DNA of 64,000 nucleotides from Nymphaea colorata (Eukaryota; Streptophyta; Magnoliopsida; Nymphaeales; Nymphaeaceae), in assembly GCF_008831285.2 (NCBI RefSeq), contig NC_045149.1:17065035-17129034 (forward strand), given 5' to 3'. The notes under the pieces are model-generated. The model ran no database searches and was not told where the DNA came from. It saw only the letters and a program-made list of their open reading frames with translations. Made by a program: the position numbers and the translations under genes. Positions 11,386 through 24,140 of this stretch are shown here, one piece after another. How positions within the stretch are numbered: position 1 is the first letter of the stretch; every line of letters starts with the position of its first letter.

Positions 11386-11590
11386 CTCGAGATTAGGAGT
11401 GAACAACGAGTCGAGTAACTTCAAACTCGGCTCGTTAAAGCTCGGCTCGAACTCGAGTTCGAGCCAGCTTTTTCACTCGATGAGTCGAGCTCGACTTGAT
11501 GGTTCAGCTCGTTTATTTAACGAGTCAAGCTCGAGTTCGTTTAACGAAGCTCGCTTAACTTGGCTCGTTAGCTCGAGTTGAGTAATTCTT
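11386..11590. repeat. Degenerate GAGTCGAGCTCG-type repeat
   Basis: A dense cluster of GAGCTCGA, CTCGAGTTCGAG and GGCTCGTT words, followed by CT/C-rich sequence with 20 consecutive C at 11747-11766. The same word set fills the inverted-repeat element at 52611-53037. Probably a decayed relative of it. Confidence 0.55.
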
Positions 11591-13500
11591 CCGTCGATGC
11601 GTCGGCAACGTCACTTTACCTTTCTTTTCTATCTTTCTTCATCGGCTTTCTCTTCATTCTTCGTTCTCATGAACCCCCATCGTCATCACTTTCTCATTCT
11701 TTGCATCTCTCTTCACCGGCTTTCACCCCGCTTTCAACCCCCCCCTCCCCCCCCCCCCCCCCCCCCACCGGCGACCGATTCTTCAATGCTAAGGTACATC
11801 CTTCTACTCTCGGCCTCTCTTATCCCTCTACTCTCCCATTCTATCTTCCCCTCTTTAATCTCTCTCTCTCTCTCTCTCTCTCGTTTTGCCCAAGCCTCTC
11901 CCTCTAATCTCCCCTTCTCTCTCTCCCTCCCTCTCTCTCGTTTTCCCTTCCTTCCTCTCTGATCTCACTCTCTCGTTTTGCTTTTTGCCAAAGGGAGGCA
12001 TCAAAATTAAACTAACTTTTGAATAAGAAGAAACAACCAGAGAGAATGGACTGTGTTGCTGCCTCACTATCTGTAATCTGGCGGTTGGACTTGTTTCATT
12101 TATTTCTGTGTCATGGTAATCTCTCTGTAAAACACGCGACTCCTAAAGGCCTTTTTGTCTTGGTTCTTCTAGCTGCATTATCAGCCACTCATCTCTTCCC
12201 TTCCTTCATATAACATCTGAACTGTAAAGTGTCCCGATCAGGTTGGAGCTGCATGGCCCACTCTATCTACCTTGCATAAATTATGATATTTCTTTAGATT
12301 ATAATTGGATTCGCTAGATTGGCAGGTCAAACTGCATGCACGAGAAAAGGCCAAAATGAACCCATCTATGATCAACCTCCATTTACCATGAGGTTTTGTC
12401 CTTTATGTTTTTTGAGGAAAGATCCGGATTACTCGGGAAGACAGACTAGATGTGACCTCAGAGCAGATCCAATGTTTATTCAGAATTGAACCAGTGTACC
12501 ATTTAGGTGAATAAATCTCGATCCTTCTCATTCGGTAAGGAATATTCCACCAGTTTACTTGCAAAACTTCAGATCTTAACCTTTTCAGGTTTGGATTTTG
12601 TTCTAACAATCCAAGTCTAAATTTCTGAACAGTCTGAATGTGGTAGACGTTAGATTCAAACTGAACCCATATCATTTGCATCCCCATAAATCACTCAGTG
12701 AGCTAATGATCTTGAGAAGAAGTCGTCAAGTGGTATCCCACATCAAAAGTGTGATAAATAAAGCAGCTGGATTGAGACTTGATCCAATGGCAATCATTTG
12801 GACCGACAATTCTAAGTAGATCAGGCGGTGGAAATTAAGTTTCAAATCAAATATGAAAGCAAAACTGTTTTCTTAGGCCACCAAAATATCTCTCAAAGAA
12901 GGAGAGAGAAAAAGTGGAAATAAATAAGCTACCATTTGCCTTTTTTTTAAGGGTATGGTATTTGATTGGTTCTAACCAGTTTGAACTCAGCTCCTGATGA
13001 AGCTCAACTCGTTTATTAAGTATTATTCCCTGTAAAATCTGAGTCAGGCTTCAAGTGTCGGAGGCGCGGCCTCTTTCACACGCAGGGTTGTTCAGATCTG
13101 AGACAGCTAAATCCCTTGGAAAAGTTGACCCAACAACGCCACTTATCTCTGCAACCCAATTCATCCGCCGCTCAATCTAATGGAAGGATGCAAAGCATAG
13201 TGACAGACGGCCAAGTTGCAACGGTGATCCGTCTGGGATCAACAGTTGGACTCGAAATTAATGCAGGATTTACCCGACCGTTGATAGTTGTTTCAATCCC
13301 CATGTTGCAGGGAGACAGGAGGCTTCACCTTCCACATGAAATCAATGGCTCAATGCACTTCTCCCAAATTTTATAATGCCATTTTTTTAATCCTCCACGT
13401 ACTGACCATGTGAAGATAGAGGAGGAGAGACGCCATAAAATAGTCATCAACCAACGTCTAAGGACTACTAAATTAAAGAAAAAGGAAATGTGAACTCAAT

Positions 13501-13868
13501 AATTTCCCCAACAATTGTTCCAGAGCCCCAGAGTCAATTGTGACATTTTTTCCTCAACTAATTCTTCATAAACACAGCTGGTTTTGCCGGTGGGCGTAAA
13601 TTTTAAAATCAAAGAAATAGCAACCAGAAAAACAGTTCTTTCTTCAAGAAATGTGCAAAAGATATTCACAGGGTATCATCGGTTAATTTCCCCAACAATT
13701 GTTCCAGAGCCCCAGAGTCAATTGTAACGTTTTTTCCTCAACTAATTCTTCATAAACACAGCTGGTTTTGCAGGTGGGCGTAAACTTTAAAATCAAAGAA
13801 ATAGCAACCAGAAAAACAGTTCTTTCTTCAAGAAATGTGCAAAAGATATTCACAGGGTATCATCGGTT
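13501..13868. repeat. 184-bp tandem duplication upstream of the SKU5-like gene
   Basis: Two adjacent units, 13501-13684 and 13685-13868, both starting AATTTCCCCAACAATTGTTC and ending GGGTATCATCGGTT. I count four substitutions in 184 bases, so this is a fairly young duplication. It ends about 880 bases before the start codon of the gene at 14747 and may lie in its promoter. Confidence 0.97.
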
Positions 13869-14746
13869 CCGGAGGCTTTAAGATTGCGAGGATCAGAAAG
13901 AAAGATGGTAGCTAGGGGGAGGGAAACCCCCCAGAGAAAAGAGTGCCATCGATCAAAACTCACCAACTTCAAACATTTTAAAATTCGAAACTCTTACGAA
14001 CAGAGCTTTTCTTTTTCTTTCTCAATCAACGAGAACCCGACCACCTTTTAATATAGAATCTCTACGATACTTATGAGAGGTGGGCACAGGCGGAGCAGCT
14101 GCATAATTCAAAAAACAAAGCCAACCAACGGCTCTTTCGTCAGGGAAAGACAAAAAACGCAAGTGGCAGCGGCCAGAGGGAGAGAGAGAGTGTGTGTGGT
14201 AGAGAGAGAATGGGAGGGAACGGGGCCCAGATGAGGTGGTGAGCATGTGCGTCCTCTGAGAACAGAAAGGGAGGAAGAGAAAATGGAACGTTGGGAGAAG
14301 GAAGAAAGACTGCAGGGCAGGGGAGAAGAAGGAGGGTAGGGGTGTGTGCTTGTGGGGGCAGAAGAGCGCGCCGAAATTAGTGCAATGGACTGGCAATTGG
14401 TTGGCAAAAAGCCGACCTCATCTTACGCTCTCATCGCCTAAATCGCCGCATATGACTGACAGCTATGAACACCAACACCTGGTGGCCCCCACAACCACCT
14501 TCCTTCTTTTCCCTTCCCTTCTTCTTTCCTGGATCCTCTCCCCCACCACTGCTTTTCTTTCCTTCTCTGCTCTGTGTTTAGGTCAAGGAAACATAACTAC
14601 ACAGCCCTCTCTGTCTTCCTCATTGTGGCGGACATTGTTGCATGATAATGTAGTGAAGTGGGTTTGTGATCCTCTGCGTAGTGGCGTTGCCCCCCCAAGA
14701 TCAGTGGTGCTTTCAAAAGTGGCAGTTTTTACTTGGATTTGAGAAG

Positions 14747-14908
14747 ATGGTAGTGACTGTTTTTAGGCATTTGTGGGTGTTCCCTCTCCTGTTGGCTCAG
14801 CTGCTGCTGCTGCTGGCTGGTGTTTGCCAGGCCGAAGACCCGTTTGTTTTCTATGACTGGGTAGTCTCTTACACTACCGCGTCACCTCTTGGTGTCAAAC
14901 AACAGGTT

Positions 14909-14957
<49 letters not shown>

Positions 14958-17900
14958 GGGTTTGCTCATGTAATGTGCTTGGATGTTACTTATCAGATGA
15001 TGGTAACTCACGAAATGCAGGGAGGTTTGATGGGTAGTGAATAGTGATCAGAACAGGAAGTTTCTGTGCGTTCAGTAGGTTCACTTTTATGTGGTTCCTT
15101 ACTTACTTGTGTCGAGTCAAGCGTTGGAGATATTTTTGATAAGTGTTTTATGCCTACATTGCTCTTTGTACTAACCACTTGGCTTCAGTAAGCTCATCTT
15201 CAGAAGACTCTGAACGTTCACAATTTACACAGGGTTCATGATTTTTTTTTTCCCTCTAATGTGAGAGATACACTGCTTTGCTTGGGGTCCTTTTTTGTCT
15301 TGAGATTTTTTTATCCTCTGTTTCGGGCTCTCTTTATAGTCTGCCGCAAAATGTTTTCCAGCTTTTGAAAGGTCTATAGTGAAGCTTCTTTACCTTGTAG
15401 TACCTGATATGGTACTCCGGCTTTTCATCCACTTGCAGAGATTTTGTTAGGTTATCACCGTAGACGGTGTGCCGGTGCTAACAGAGGATGTGAAAGGTGT
15501 CTAATTGAAGACCCCGGATTAAGTTCCAACCTTGCCTGTTGTCTGAGCTTCCTCGTGGACACACCTTCAATTCAACTAGGTTGAAGCTTTCGAGGATCTC
15601 GAATGCATCCGTTTATTAAGAAAGTTGGGAAATCGTGTGGCATACCTAAGTGAAATACCTCTGGATTGCTGGCTTATCTGTACAGGAGTTCATTTCAACC
15701 TTATTAGATAGAAAGATTTACTGGCTTCGGGAATAGGTCGTTTGTTTAGAACATCCTTTTATAAAGTTCTTGTGATCGTAAGTGGTTGTTTTGCTCTTCA
15801 TGGTTCTCATGGGAATGAAAACTAAGCCGTATTTCCCCATTCGTTATTGAAATTAATGTATTGTCAGTGGACGCTGAAATCAGGTTATTCTGTTACACAG
15901 TACAGTTTACTGTTGGATCTTCTCTTGTTCCAGTGTGATGTTTAGGCTTAAATGGAAAAAAATAGGATGAGTCTGTTAAGTATGGCAAACCAGTGCTATT
16001 GTTAAGCAACATTTCGCTTTGGCTTGTTTACCTTTCTTTTTAAATTTTGATTGGTCGGTATTATACAATAGATTAACTATCAACTTTTTTTGGTCTTCAT
16101 GGTATTACCTTTTTAGGATTGTACAGAATGCGTGAAACATGCTTATGAGAATCACTTAGGTGTCTTCCACTTCTATTGAGCACAGCTGTAAGAGACTCCA
16201 AGTTGCTTTCATTGGTTGATCGAAGGAAACAGGCTGAGCAGTTGACTTGTCCCTATTATTACTATTATCTTCATCCTAAAACAAGTCAATGTACTATGGT
16301 CTCTTTGCTGGATCCCAACTTGTTTTGCACCGACATCCTTGCAAGCACCTGTGTGTGCACATCTTCACTTGCACTTAGACTTGCACATGTATAAGCGCTT
16401 ACACTTCTTCTTAGATGTGAATTATGTGCTGCTTTGATTTCACGAGGATTAGTAAATGGATTACAGGTGATTGCAATTAATGGACAGTTTCCTGGCCCTC
16501 TTGTCAATGTGACTACAAACAACAACGTTGTAATCAATGTCCAGAATAACTTGGACGAGCCTTTGCTCATGACTTGGTAAGTTTTCTCTGAAGATCAACT
16601 TCATTTTGGGTCACATTTTTCAATTACATGTTGATTCAGGCATTGAACTAATAGTTCTCATTCTTGCATCTACTTGTATTTGTATAGGCCTGGGGTACAA
16701 CAACGAAGAAATTCGTGGAATGATGGTGTCTTGGGCACAAACTGTCCAATTCCCCCATCTTGGAATTGGACTTATCAATTCCAGGTTAAGGATCAAATAG
16801 GAAGCTTTTTCTACTTTCCTAGTACAAACTTTCAGAGAGCTGCTGGTGGATATGGAGGTTTTGCCATTAACAATAGAGTGTTTATCCCTCTGCCTTTTGG
16901 CACGCCTGAGGGTGACATAGATATTTTCATAGCTGACTGGTATAACAAAAACCATACGGTAAGAGACTAGCCACTGAAGTGAAGATCTCTCAAAATTTTT
17001 TGCTTGAATCCTGAGTTTGTTGTCAATGTCTTTCTTGTGATTCTAAGGACCTGAGAAAAATCCTTGATGATGGAAAAGAGCTGGGAATGCCAGATGGGGT
17101 GTTAATCAATGGGAAAGGACCTTACCGTTACAATGATACTCTTGTTCCTGATGGCATTGACTATGAGACTGTTAAGGTTCATCCAGGTAATGACTTCAAA
17201 AGTTTAACTTCATGGTAGTGTTCAGCCTCTGACAGACATCCACACCCTTGACGTTTAATATTTCCTTTATGGATGGCATCTGCCTTTGGTTGATTTCACA
17301 GGCAAAACTTATCGTATTCGAGTTCATCATGTTGGCATATCAACTAGCCTAAACTTCAGAATCCAGAACCACAACTTGAACCTTGCGGAGGTGGAAGGAT
17401 CATACACTACTCAACAAAACTATACAAGCTTAGACATCCATGTAGGCCAGTCTTATACATTTTTGGTGTCCATGGATCAAAATGCCAGCACTGATTACTA
17501 TATTGTAGCAAGTGCTCGGTTTGTAAACACGACAATCTGGCAAAGGGTAACTGGCGTTGCAATTTTGCAATACTCCAACTCCAAAGGTCCTGCAAAGGGT
17601 CCTTTACCAAGCTCCCCTGATGACTTTTATGACAAATACTTCTCAATGAACCAAGCAAGATCAATCAGGTATGCTTACAAGCGCAATGCTTACTAGTGGT
17701 GCTCTGTTCTTGGCTCCCCATGGTTATTTTTGTGTTGTGCCTCTCTCTCATATCGGATGTCCTCATGTGATGGATAGGTGGAATGTTTCAGCTAGTGGTG
17801 CTCGTCCAAATCCTCAGGGCTCATTTAGATATGGCTCAATCAATGTTACCCAAAAGTATCTTGTGCAAAATAAACCGCCATCACTTGTACATGGAAAGCT

Positions 17901-18777
17901 CCGTACTGCCCTCAATGGCATCTCATATGTTAATCCAGCAACTCCTTTGAGGCTAGCTGACCAGTACAAGCTAAAAGGAATATACACTCTTGACTTCCCA
18001 ACAAAGCCAAAGGATGGGCCACCCGTTATGGCAACATCTGTCATCGATGGTACTTTCAGGGGATTCATGGAAATTGTATTGCAAAACAATGTTACATCAG
18101 TTCAAAGTTACCATTTGGATGGATATGCCTTCTTCGTGGTTGGGTAATATTTTTTTTCATCTCCTCTTTGAAATGCTAATCGTTGTTAAACATACCATAT
18201 AGTAAATCCATGAATGTAAATCATGCTGCAGTATGGATTACGGAGAGTGGACGGAGAATAGCAGAGGAACTTATAACAAATGGGATGGGGTCGCACGCTC
18301 CACTATACAGGTAGCTAGTTCTTATGAAATGAATCAATTCATCTACCATGCGTGTCGTTTTAGCAGTTTGTTAACGTTGTACTGTGTCAGGTCTTTCCTG
18401 GAGCATGGACTGCAATTTTGATTTCACTGGATAATGTGGGCTTTTGGAACCTTCGATCAGAAAATTTGGACTCGTGGTATCGTGGCCAGGAAGTGTACAT
18501 AAGGGTCGTGAACCCAGAAATTACTAACAAAACTGAGCTTCCAATGCCTTCTAATGTTCTCTATTGTGGTGCTCTGGCTCATCTACAAAAGTACGTTCAT
18601 GAAATTGGACAAACTTGCATGCATGTTTTGGATCTTTAGACTTACATTACCTATTCTTTTTGTCTGTTTAGGCCACAAAAGCACAAATCAGCGGCAACTG
18701 CCCTTATTGCTGGACGTGGCGGTGCGCTGTTGTCTTCTCTTCTGGTTATTGTCAGCTACATTTTTCTCCTTGTGTAA
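14747..18777 (+). CDS. SKS: SKU5-similar (SKS) multicopper-oxidase-like protein, nine exons
   Basis: Exons: 14747-14905, 16467-16576, 16688-16958, 17048-17186, 17302-17668, 17778-18143, 18232-18310, 18391-18590, 18672-18777. Phases agree at every junction, giving 598 aa, the usual family length. A signal peptide covers residues 1-29 (cleavage after VCQA), then three cupredoxin domains. Family marks include VIAINGQFPGPLVNV, VKDQIGSFFYFPS, LNFRIQNHNL and PNPQGSFRYG. The copper ligands of true laccases and ascorbate oxidases are missing: HWHG is TWPG (residues 89-92) and the HLHGH motif is HLDGY (461-465). It is thus probably a non-catalytic cell-wall or plasma-membrane protein, as SKU5 is in directional root growth (family knowledge). 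The last 30 residues are hydrophobic (LLSSLLVIVSYIFLLV) and look like a GPI-anchor signal. Several N-glycosylation sequons are present. Confidence 0.95.
14911..14957. repeat. (CT)n tract at the start of SKS intron 1
   Basis: About 23 CT units beginning five bases after the GT donor at 14906. The rest of this 1.56-kb intron (to 16466) shows no feature I recognise. Confidence 0.97.
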
Positions 18778-21700
18778 ACAAAGAACATCAGAGGAGTGTT
18801 TGATTGTTATTTTTTTGCCTTTATTTTTTCTTTCTTTTTCTGATTCTGATTGTTGGGTAGGGGTGAGCAAGGGTGTGGGAGGAATGTGAATTTTGTCCGA
18901 CTCTGATTGTGTGTTTATATGATCTTAACGTGTTTCTTCTACTCTCTGAACCTTTTCTTTCTTTCCATTAGTATTTTTAGTAGTTGCCACAAAGCAGTTT
19001 TAGTTCTTGTTTCCGTGGTATCATGCTTTTGCAGGCTTTGATCATTAGGATGCAGGTGCTCATTTTGCAACTTGTGATGCTCTTTTGTTGTTGATGACGA
19101 CTTAATCTTTTGGTTGTAATTGCTGCTCATGGCAGTTTCATCTGACTCATGCTCTTTTGACGGTTGTGCTTCTGCTGCTGCTTCCATCGCTGATTTGCTC
19201 TTAGTAGAGTAGCAACTTTTACTAATGACCTGTCTCCAATGCCAAGTGGCTGTCAGTTTCTTGTGCTTCTGTTGTTCTTGTCAGAAGCATTGAGTGCAAT
19301 TACTTGCTATCAGGATTCACTTATGCGACCTTTGACAAAAATTTTACATGCAAATGTAAGTTGTCAAGCTTCCCCCGTCTGGCATTCGTCGGCATTACAT
19401 TGGAAAGAAATGCGCATGTAGCGTTGCCAACTCCCATTTTCATTTATTAGATATGAATCAGCCTTTCTGTCTACTAGAGGAATTATTTATTTCTCAAAAC
19501 TTTTGTATATCTGCAACTGCAGAAAACTTTGTAGTTTAATCAAGCTAGTCAATGATCAGGCAGTTCTCCGCAATTCAACCAACAAGAGTCATGCAAATTC
19601 AAGATCAAAACGAACATCAGAGCAAAACTCAATTGTTTACATCATAACTGTGATGTATCAAATATTTTGTTAGTCTAAACACAAGCCCACAGTTCTCAAG
19701 GATAAGAGCAAATTTTATGCATAGAGTAGCACATGCATACACAAGAATTTATATATATATTATATAAATTCCATTAGATTGTTCTTAAACATTAATGTAT
19801 CACGCAAATATAAAAGCTTAACATGTTTTACATAATATTAATTTCAGAGAGAGAGTCTTAGACGGGCAGCTCCAACAAACACTCGCTCAAGGAAATTTGC
19901 ATTTGTGTCCAACATTTTGCCTCTAATGTTAAAAATGTGCCTTGCATTTCAGATTTTGTTTGCAATGGACATACATAATGCAGGAAACTAGACAAATATA
20001 TCATTAGATGCCAGTTGAGTACTGACGAGGATAACAGACCCAATCCTTAATCAACAATCTGCTGACTCTCGATAATCATCATATTGTCTAAAAATTGTTT
20101 CGATCAAAATTTTTCCAGACCCTGGCAATCTGAGTACCGAATATCGATATCAAAATCTGTAACTTTTCAACGTAAAGAGATGAAAAAATATCACTTTACT
20201 TATATTGGTTCTGATAAGGGGAGAGTTTTGCTTCAGGCAAGCAGACACGTCCAAAGTCAGCTTAGGGAAACAGTTCAAACTACTTTTACGATGAAAGTGA
20301 CCTCAGCCTGTACAGTGTAGACTAAAGAGTAAACCTGAGAATTATAAACCTCCCCTCGAAAGGATACATTATTCACCCTAATCCAAATCTGCCACTAAAA
20401 ACAACATAGCAAAGTTCGCCACAGAAAACACCATCACTTTGATTTCCAAAGATTTACCAGACCGAAGAATAGATCATGTGCAAGTGAAGGATATGATACC
20501 ACTGACGAAGAATGATGCCATGATGCGTGATATAGTTTCTGAACTTCCTCACAGCTCCAAAATAGATCATACGAGTTTTCTTCCTCTTTACCACATAGGA
20601 CGCACCAACTACCCAAATATAATTACATAAACCCCATCATTTCAAATTGCATTGTGTTTGAACGTTATCTTGAAGCATGAACCAGACAAATTAATCACAT
20701 CCTGGGAGGGGAACCTTGACCCGAGACTTCTGGACAGGCAGCAACAAAGAAATATAAACCAGTGAGGTAAAATGTTGCCCAATAGAGCATTCAGTCCAAG
20801 CCATCTATTGAGAAGGCGAAGGATTATGAACCGATCTATCCCTGAAATGAGGTAAAACTTGAAACCATGCAGTCAACGGATATGATCTTTTGAAAACTGG
20901 GGAGGCTGATTGGATGTTTGTAAGATCCAGCAGTAGTTGATATTCTGCCTAACTAAACGTTCAGAACCTTGTGCATTTCTTTTACAAATAATAAAATATA
21001 TAAGATACTCCCATTTCGAGTTTTTAGTGGAAAATAATTTTCCATATTAGTTTGTCAAATACAAGTATTTTTCTTTCATAAAAATGGCTCAGGCTCCCTC
21101 AAAGAATATAGAAATGCATTAGTTGATCGCAAGAGTGAAGTGAAAGCACTCTTGGACCATCAAACTTTGTTTAGCCCCAAGGGTTTATGACACTATTATA
21201 AACTGCTAACCATGTGGAACTTAAAAAAGAAAAAAAAATTATCAAAAGTACAAACGTCAAGGTTGATTGTGTTAATGACGATAAAATACATGCAAATAAA
21301 TCAATTAAAACGTATTTCCATTAACATGCTTGAAGACAGCTGATATCATTTTTTTCCCTTCTAAAAATATAGAATGAATTTTTAAACTTGCAGCTATATG
21401 TTACTAAATAGAACAGAAAATTAAAATCCTAAAAAAGTTTCTGAACGTTCACAGTGAAGAAGTCTGCCCATGTTCAGAAACTACCTGTGGTTAACGTGGG
21501 ACAGCGGAAAAGAACTCTTCCAGGATCTGCAATGCAATTTTCGTGGGCAGGAGAAGCTTCATAATAAAAGAGAGAGGAACTTCACTCTCTTCGCCCTCCC
21601 ACAGGGAAAAGGGAGAGAGGGAGAAAAAGAGCGGAGTTAACTTCCACGCCACGTATCAATGACTCTCAATCATGCGCAGATAAACTTTCTGCAGAAGCTT

Positions 21701-24140
21701 TCTAACTTGAGAAACGAAAAAGTAAAATGTCCGGTAAGGCGTCCCCACAAATTCTTGTTTATTTCGAATTTCACATGTTGAGTTCTTCAGCCATTTCAAG
21801 ACAGTTTAATTGGGAACATCTACAAAACTTGTGTTCTTAAACTGATAAGCGTCTCTGTATAAGGGAAAAAACGATCCTAACTGATAGGAACGCCAATGAA
21901 TTCTTCTTCTTCTTCTTCTTCTTCTTCTTCTTCTTTATTTTTAGTGCACAGGACATTTAACCTTGGTGGAGATAATATAGCTTACAATTGGAAGGGAACC
22001 GCCATTAAAACTTGCATTGAAATAGCTAAATTGGTCTGAGACACTTAAGTGTAGCGTACTGATTGGGCTGCTCTATATTGTACTCAATATTAGTTCTAGG
22101 ATGACGATCGATGGTGCAAACTTCTTCATGTTTTCTGTATGAATTTGGTAAAAGGTGTTCAAAATTCTGTTCTTTGTTGCAGTCAGTGAATTCCATTTCA
22201 TGATGCGAAGCTGGTTTCTTTCTTTATAACTACGGTATGACATCCTTAACACAGACACGCAAGGAATTTTGTTAGGCCCCACTTTGAGCCCTTAAAGAAA
22301 ATGTTCGTGGATTTTTTTTTTTTTTTTGTAGTTTTTATGAAATCAATATATATGAAAAAGGCATAAAATCGGACTGAAAGGGACTAGGTTTTTAAGTCCA
22401 TTTTCCTTCCCAAGATTGGATGAGAAAAGTCATCCCACGAGGAGGAAGAAAAAATAGAAAAGGCAGGTGAGAGAGAAAAAAAGAATTGAAATAACTAGTC
22501 TCAAGATGCGACTGGTTAAACATATTTCCAGGGTCAATCATGAATAAAAAAAATAAAATGAGAGAGAAAAATAGAAAAAAATAGGTCAAATTGTGAAAGA
22601 CAAAGATAAAATCAAAAACCAATCCCAAAATAATAAAATATAATGTGGTTGTATTGTTCTGCTGAATGGTATGGCATACTTGTTGACATAACCATACAGG
22701 CTATTTTTTCATTTCTTTATGAAAAGTTTACTGAGTAAATATTTTAAAATATTTAATAAATTAAGAATATATATTTTTTCCGCTTTTATATATATGTACA
22801 CATGTTCTACCAACTAAAGGCGTAAATAGTTCAGTAGCCAGTAATCTAAACCACATCAGCCCCATGCTTTGATGAGTACCCTCCAATACAGCCAACAAGC
22901 ACAAAGTTGTGCCCTTCGCAAATGATGAATGCACCGACAAGAACACCGAATTTCAGCCTATATCTCTTTCTCTTTAAAATAATTATTAATAAAAAATATT
23001 TTATTAACAATATTCAGCAAGGGTACGTCGCTTCCATGATGATATTGATGTCAATGATGATTAAAGATTAAAAAAAACCAACTAGAATTAATAAAACGCA
23101 AGGGCGTAGAAGAGTTCAAGCCGATTGAGTTTTAAATCCACCAGCACCGTGTCCGTACTCGATGTCTCAAGTAGCGGAAATTGATTCTCAATCAGGGAGC
23201 ATAGAGAGGTCTGTGGTGGCGTTGGTAGGACGGGTTGGCTTCATTATTTTGTTGGCCCATCTGTTTTCTTTCATTCTTTCGGCGTCTTCTGCCAACAAAA
23301 AAAAAATCCGTTCTCATTCTTAAACCCCTACCAACTAGCAAGCACAGTGCGGTGGTTTATCCAATCTAATTACCTCTACTTTTGAGTTGTAAATCTGTAA
23401 AGTTAACATAATCTGCAGGATTTAGTGACAACTGATAAGAGCAGTTCAGTTAGTAATGAAACTGAAGAATTCAAGGAGTTTAATGCTCTGATGTTGTTAC
23501 TTTCTTGATTGTAATCACTAAATACAAATGTCATACTCTTTGCTGTTGGTTTATTTTTTAACTGTACCATATTGTCTAATATTTCTTTTGATTTATCAAT
23601 AAACTTTTCACCTTAAATATCTCACAAAAGAACAAGAACTCCATATTCAGGCACTCAGAGCATAAAACCATTAAAAATGAAAGGAAAAACAATCTGGACA
23701 AGGAATACAAAACGCGAAAAATGAATAAAGACGATGGCTTACTGATGCAAGGCACCAAAGAAAAAGAGGCGGTGCCACAAGAAAAGGGTGGTGATGAAGA
23801 AGCCTATAGAGTCTGTCACCCGGAGGTCTTCAGGCTCGGAAATTTCTCGGCCCTCCCTTTCCCTCCCATCTTCCCTTACTCCCACTACTCGACAAAAATT
23901 TCTTCTACCCATTCCGGTTGAAGAAAAAGGGAAGAAAAACCCCCACATTCTTCCTATTGCCCACTCCTCTTCATGATAGAAAGAGTAAATTTGGGGTTTC
24001 TATTGATGGGTATAGCGCAACACACAGTGAGTCACTACCAAGAACAGAGAAAAGAAGAAAGGAAAGGAAAAGGAAGTGGTTTGGTTTAGTTGGTCTTTCC
24101 TTTTCTCGATTTTACTTTCGCTTCAAATTCTAGGGTGAAG
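18778..24140. other. Intergenic stretch between SKS and DUF641 genes
   Basis: The first few hundred bases are probably 3' untranslated sequence of the SKS gene. The rest is AT-rich, with a (TTC)n tract at 21901-21935, a retrotransposon-like fragment near 20434, and no other exon I can support. 23800-24140 is purine/pyrimidine-rich and probably holds the leader of the downstream gene. Confidence 0.5.
20434..20616 (-). mobile_element. LINE-type retrotransposon fragment (zf-RVT domain)
   Basis: The minus-strand frame contains WCVLCGKEEENSYDLFWSC, which fits the zinc-binding CxxCG-E-EE--HLF--C motif found after the reverse transcriptase in plant LINE elements. The usual His is replaced (YDLF for HLF). 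Only about 60 codons survive, with no reverse transcriptase next to them. A relic. Confidence 0.5.

Larger units (their letters stand above)
8956..13500. other. Gene-poor stretch with degenerate repeats
   Basis: No coding gene recognised. 9990-10120 reads like a GC-richer promoter or 5' leader on the minus strand (CT-rich, with purine runs), possibly that of the gene whose last exon is at 8175. 11593-11960 is CT/C-rich low-complexity sequence. Open frames there are artefacts of composition. Confidence 0.45.

Noticed and set aside
14344-14742. Frame upstream of the SKS start codon, as an extended N-terminus or separate gene
   Set aside because: It is low-complexity and ends before the SKS ATG in another frame. 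The signal peptide right after ATG 14747 makes that start convincing.
24090-24140. N-terminal extension of the DUF641 protein
   Set aside because: The frame is open but has no ATG upstream of 24141, and the extra residues are not family-like.
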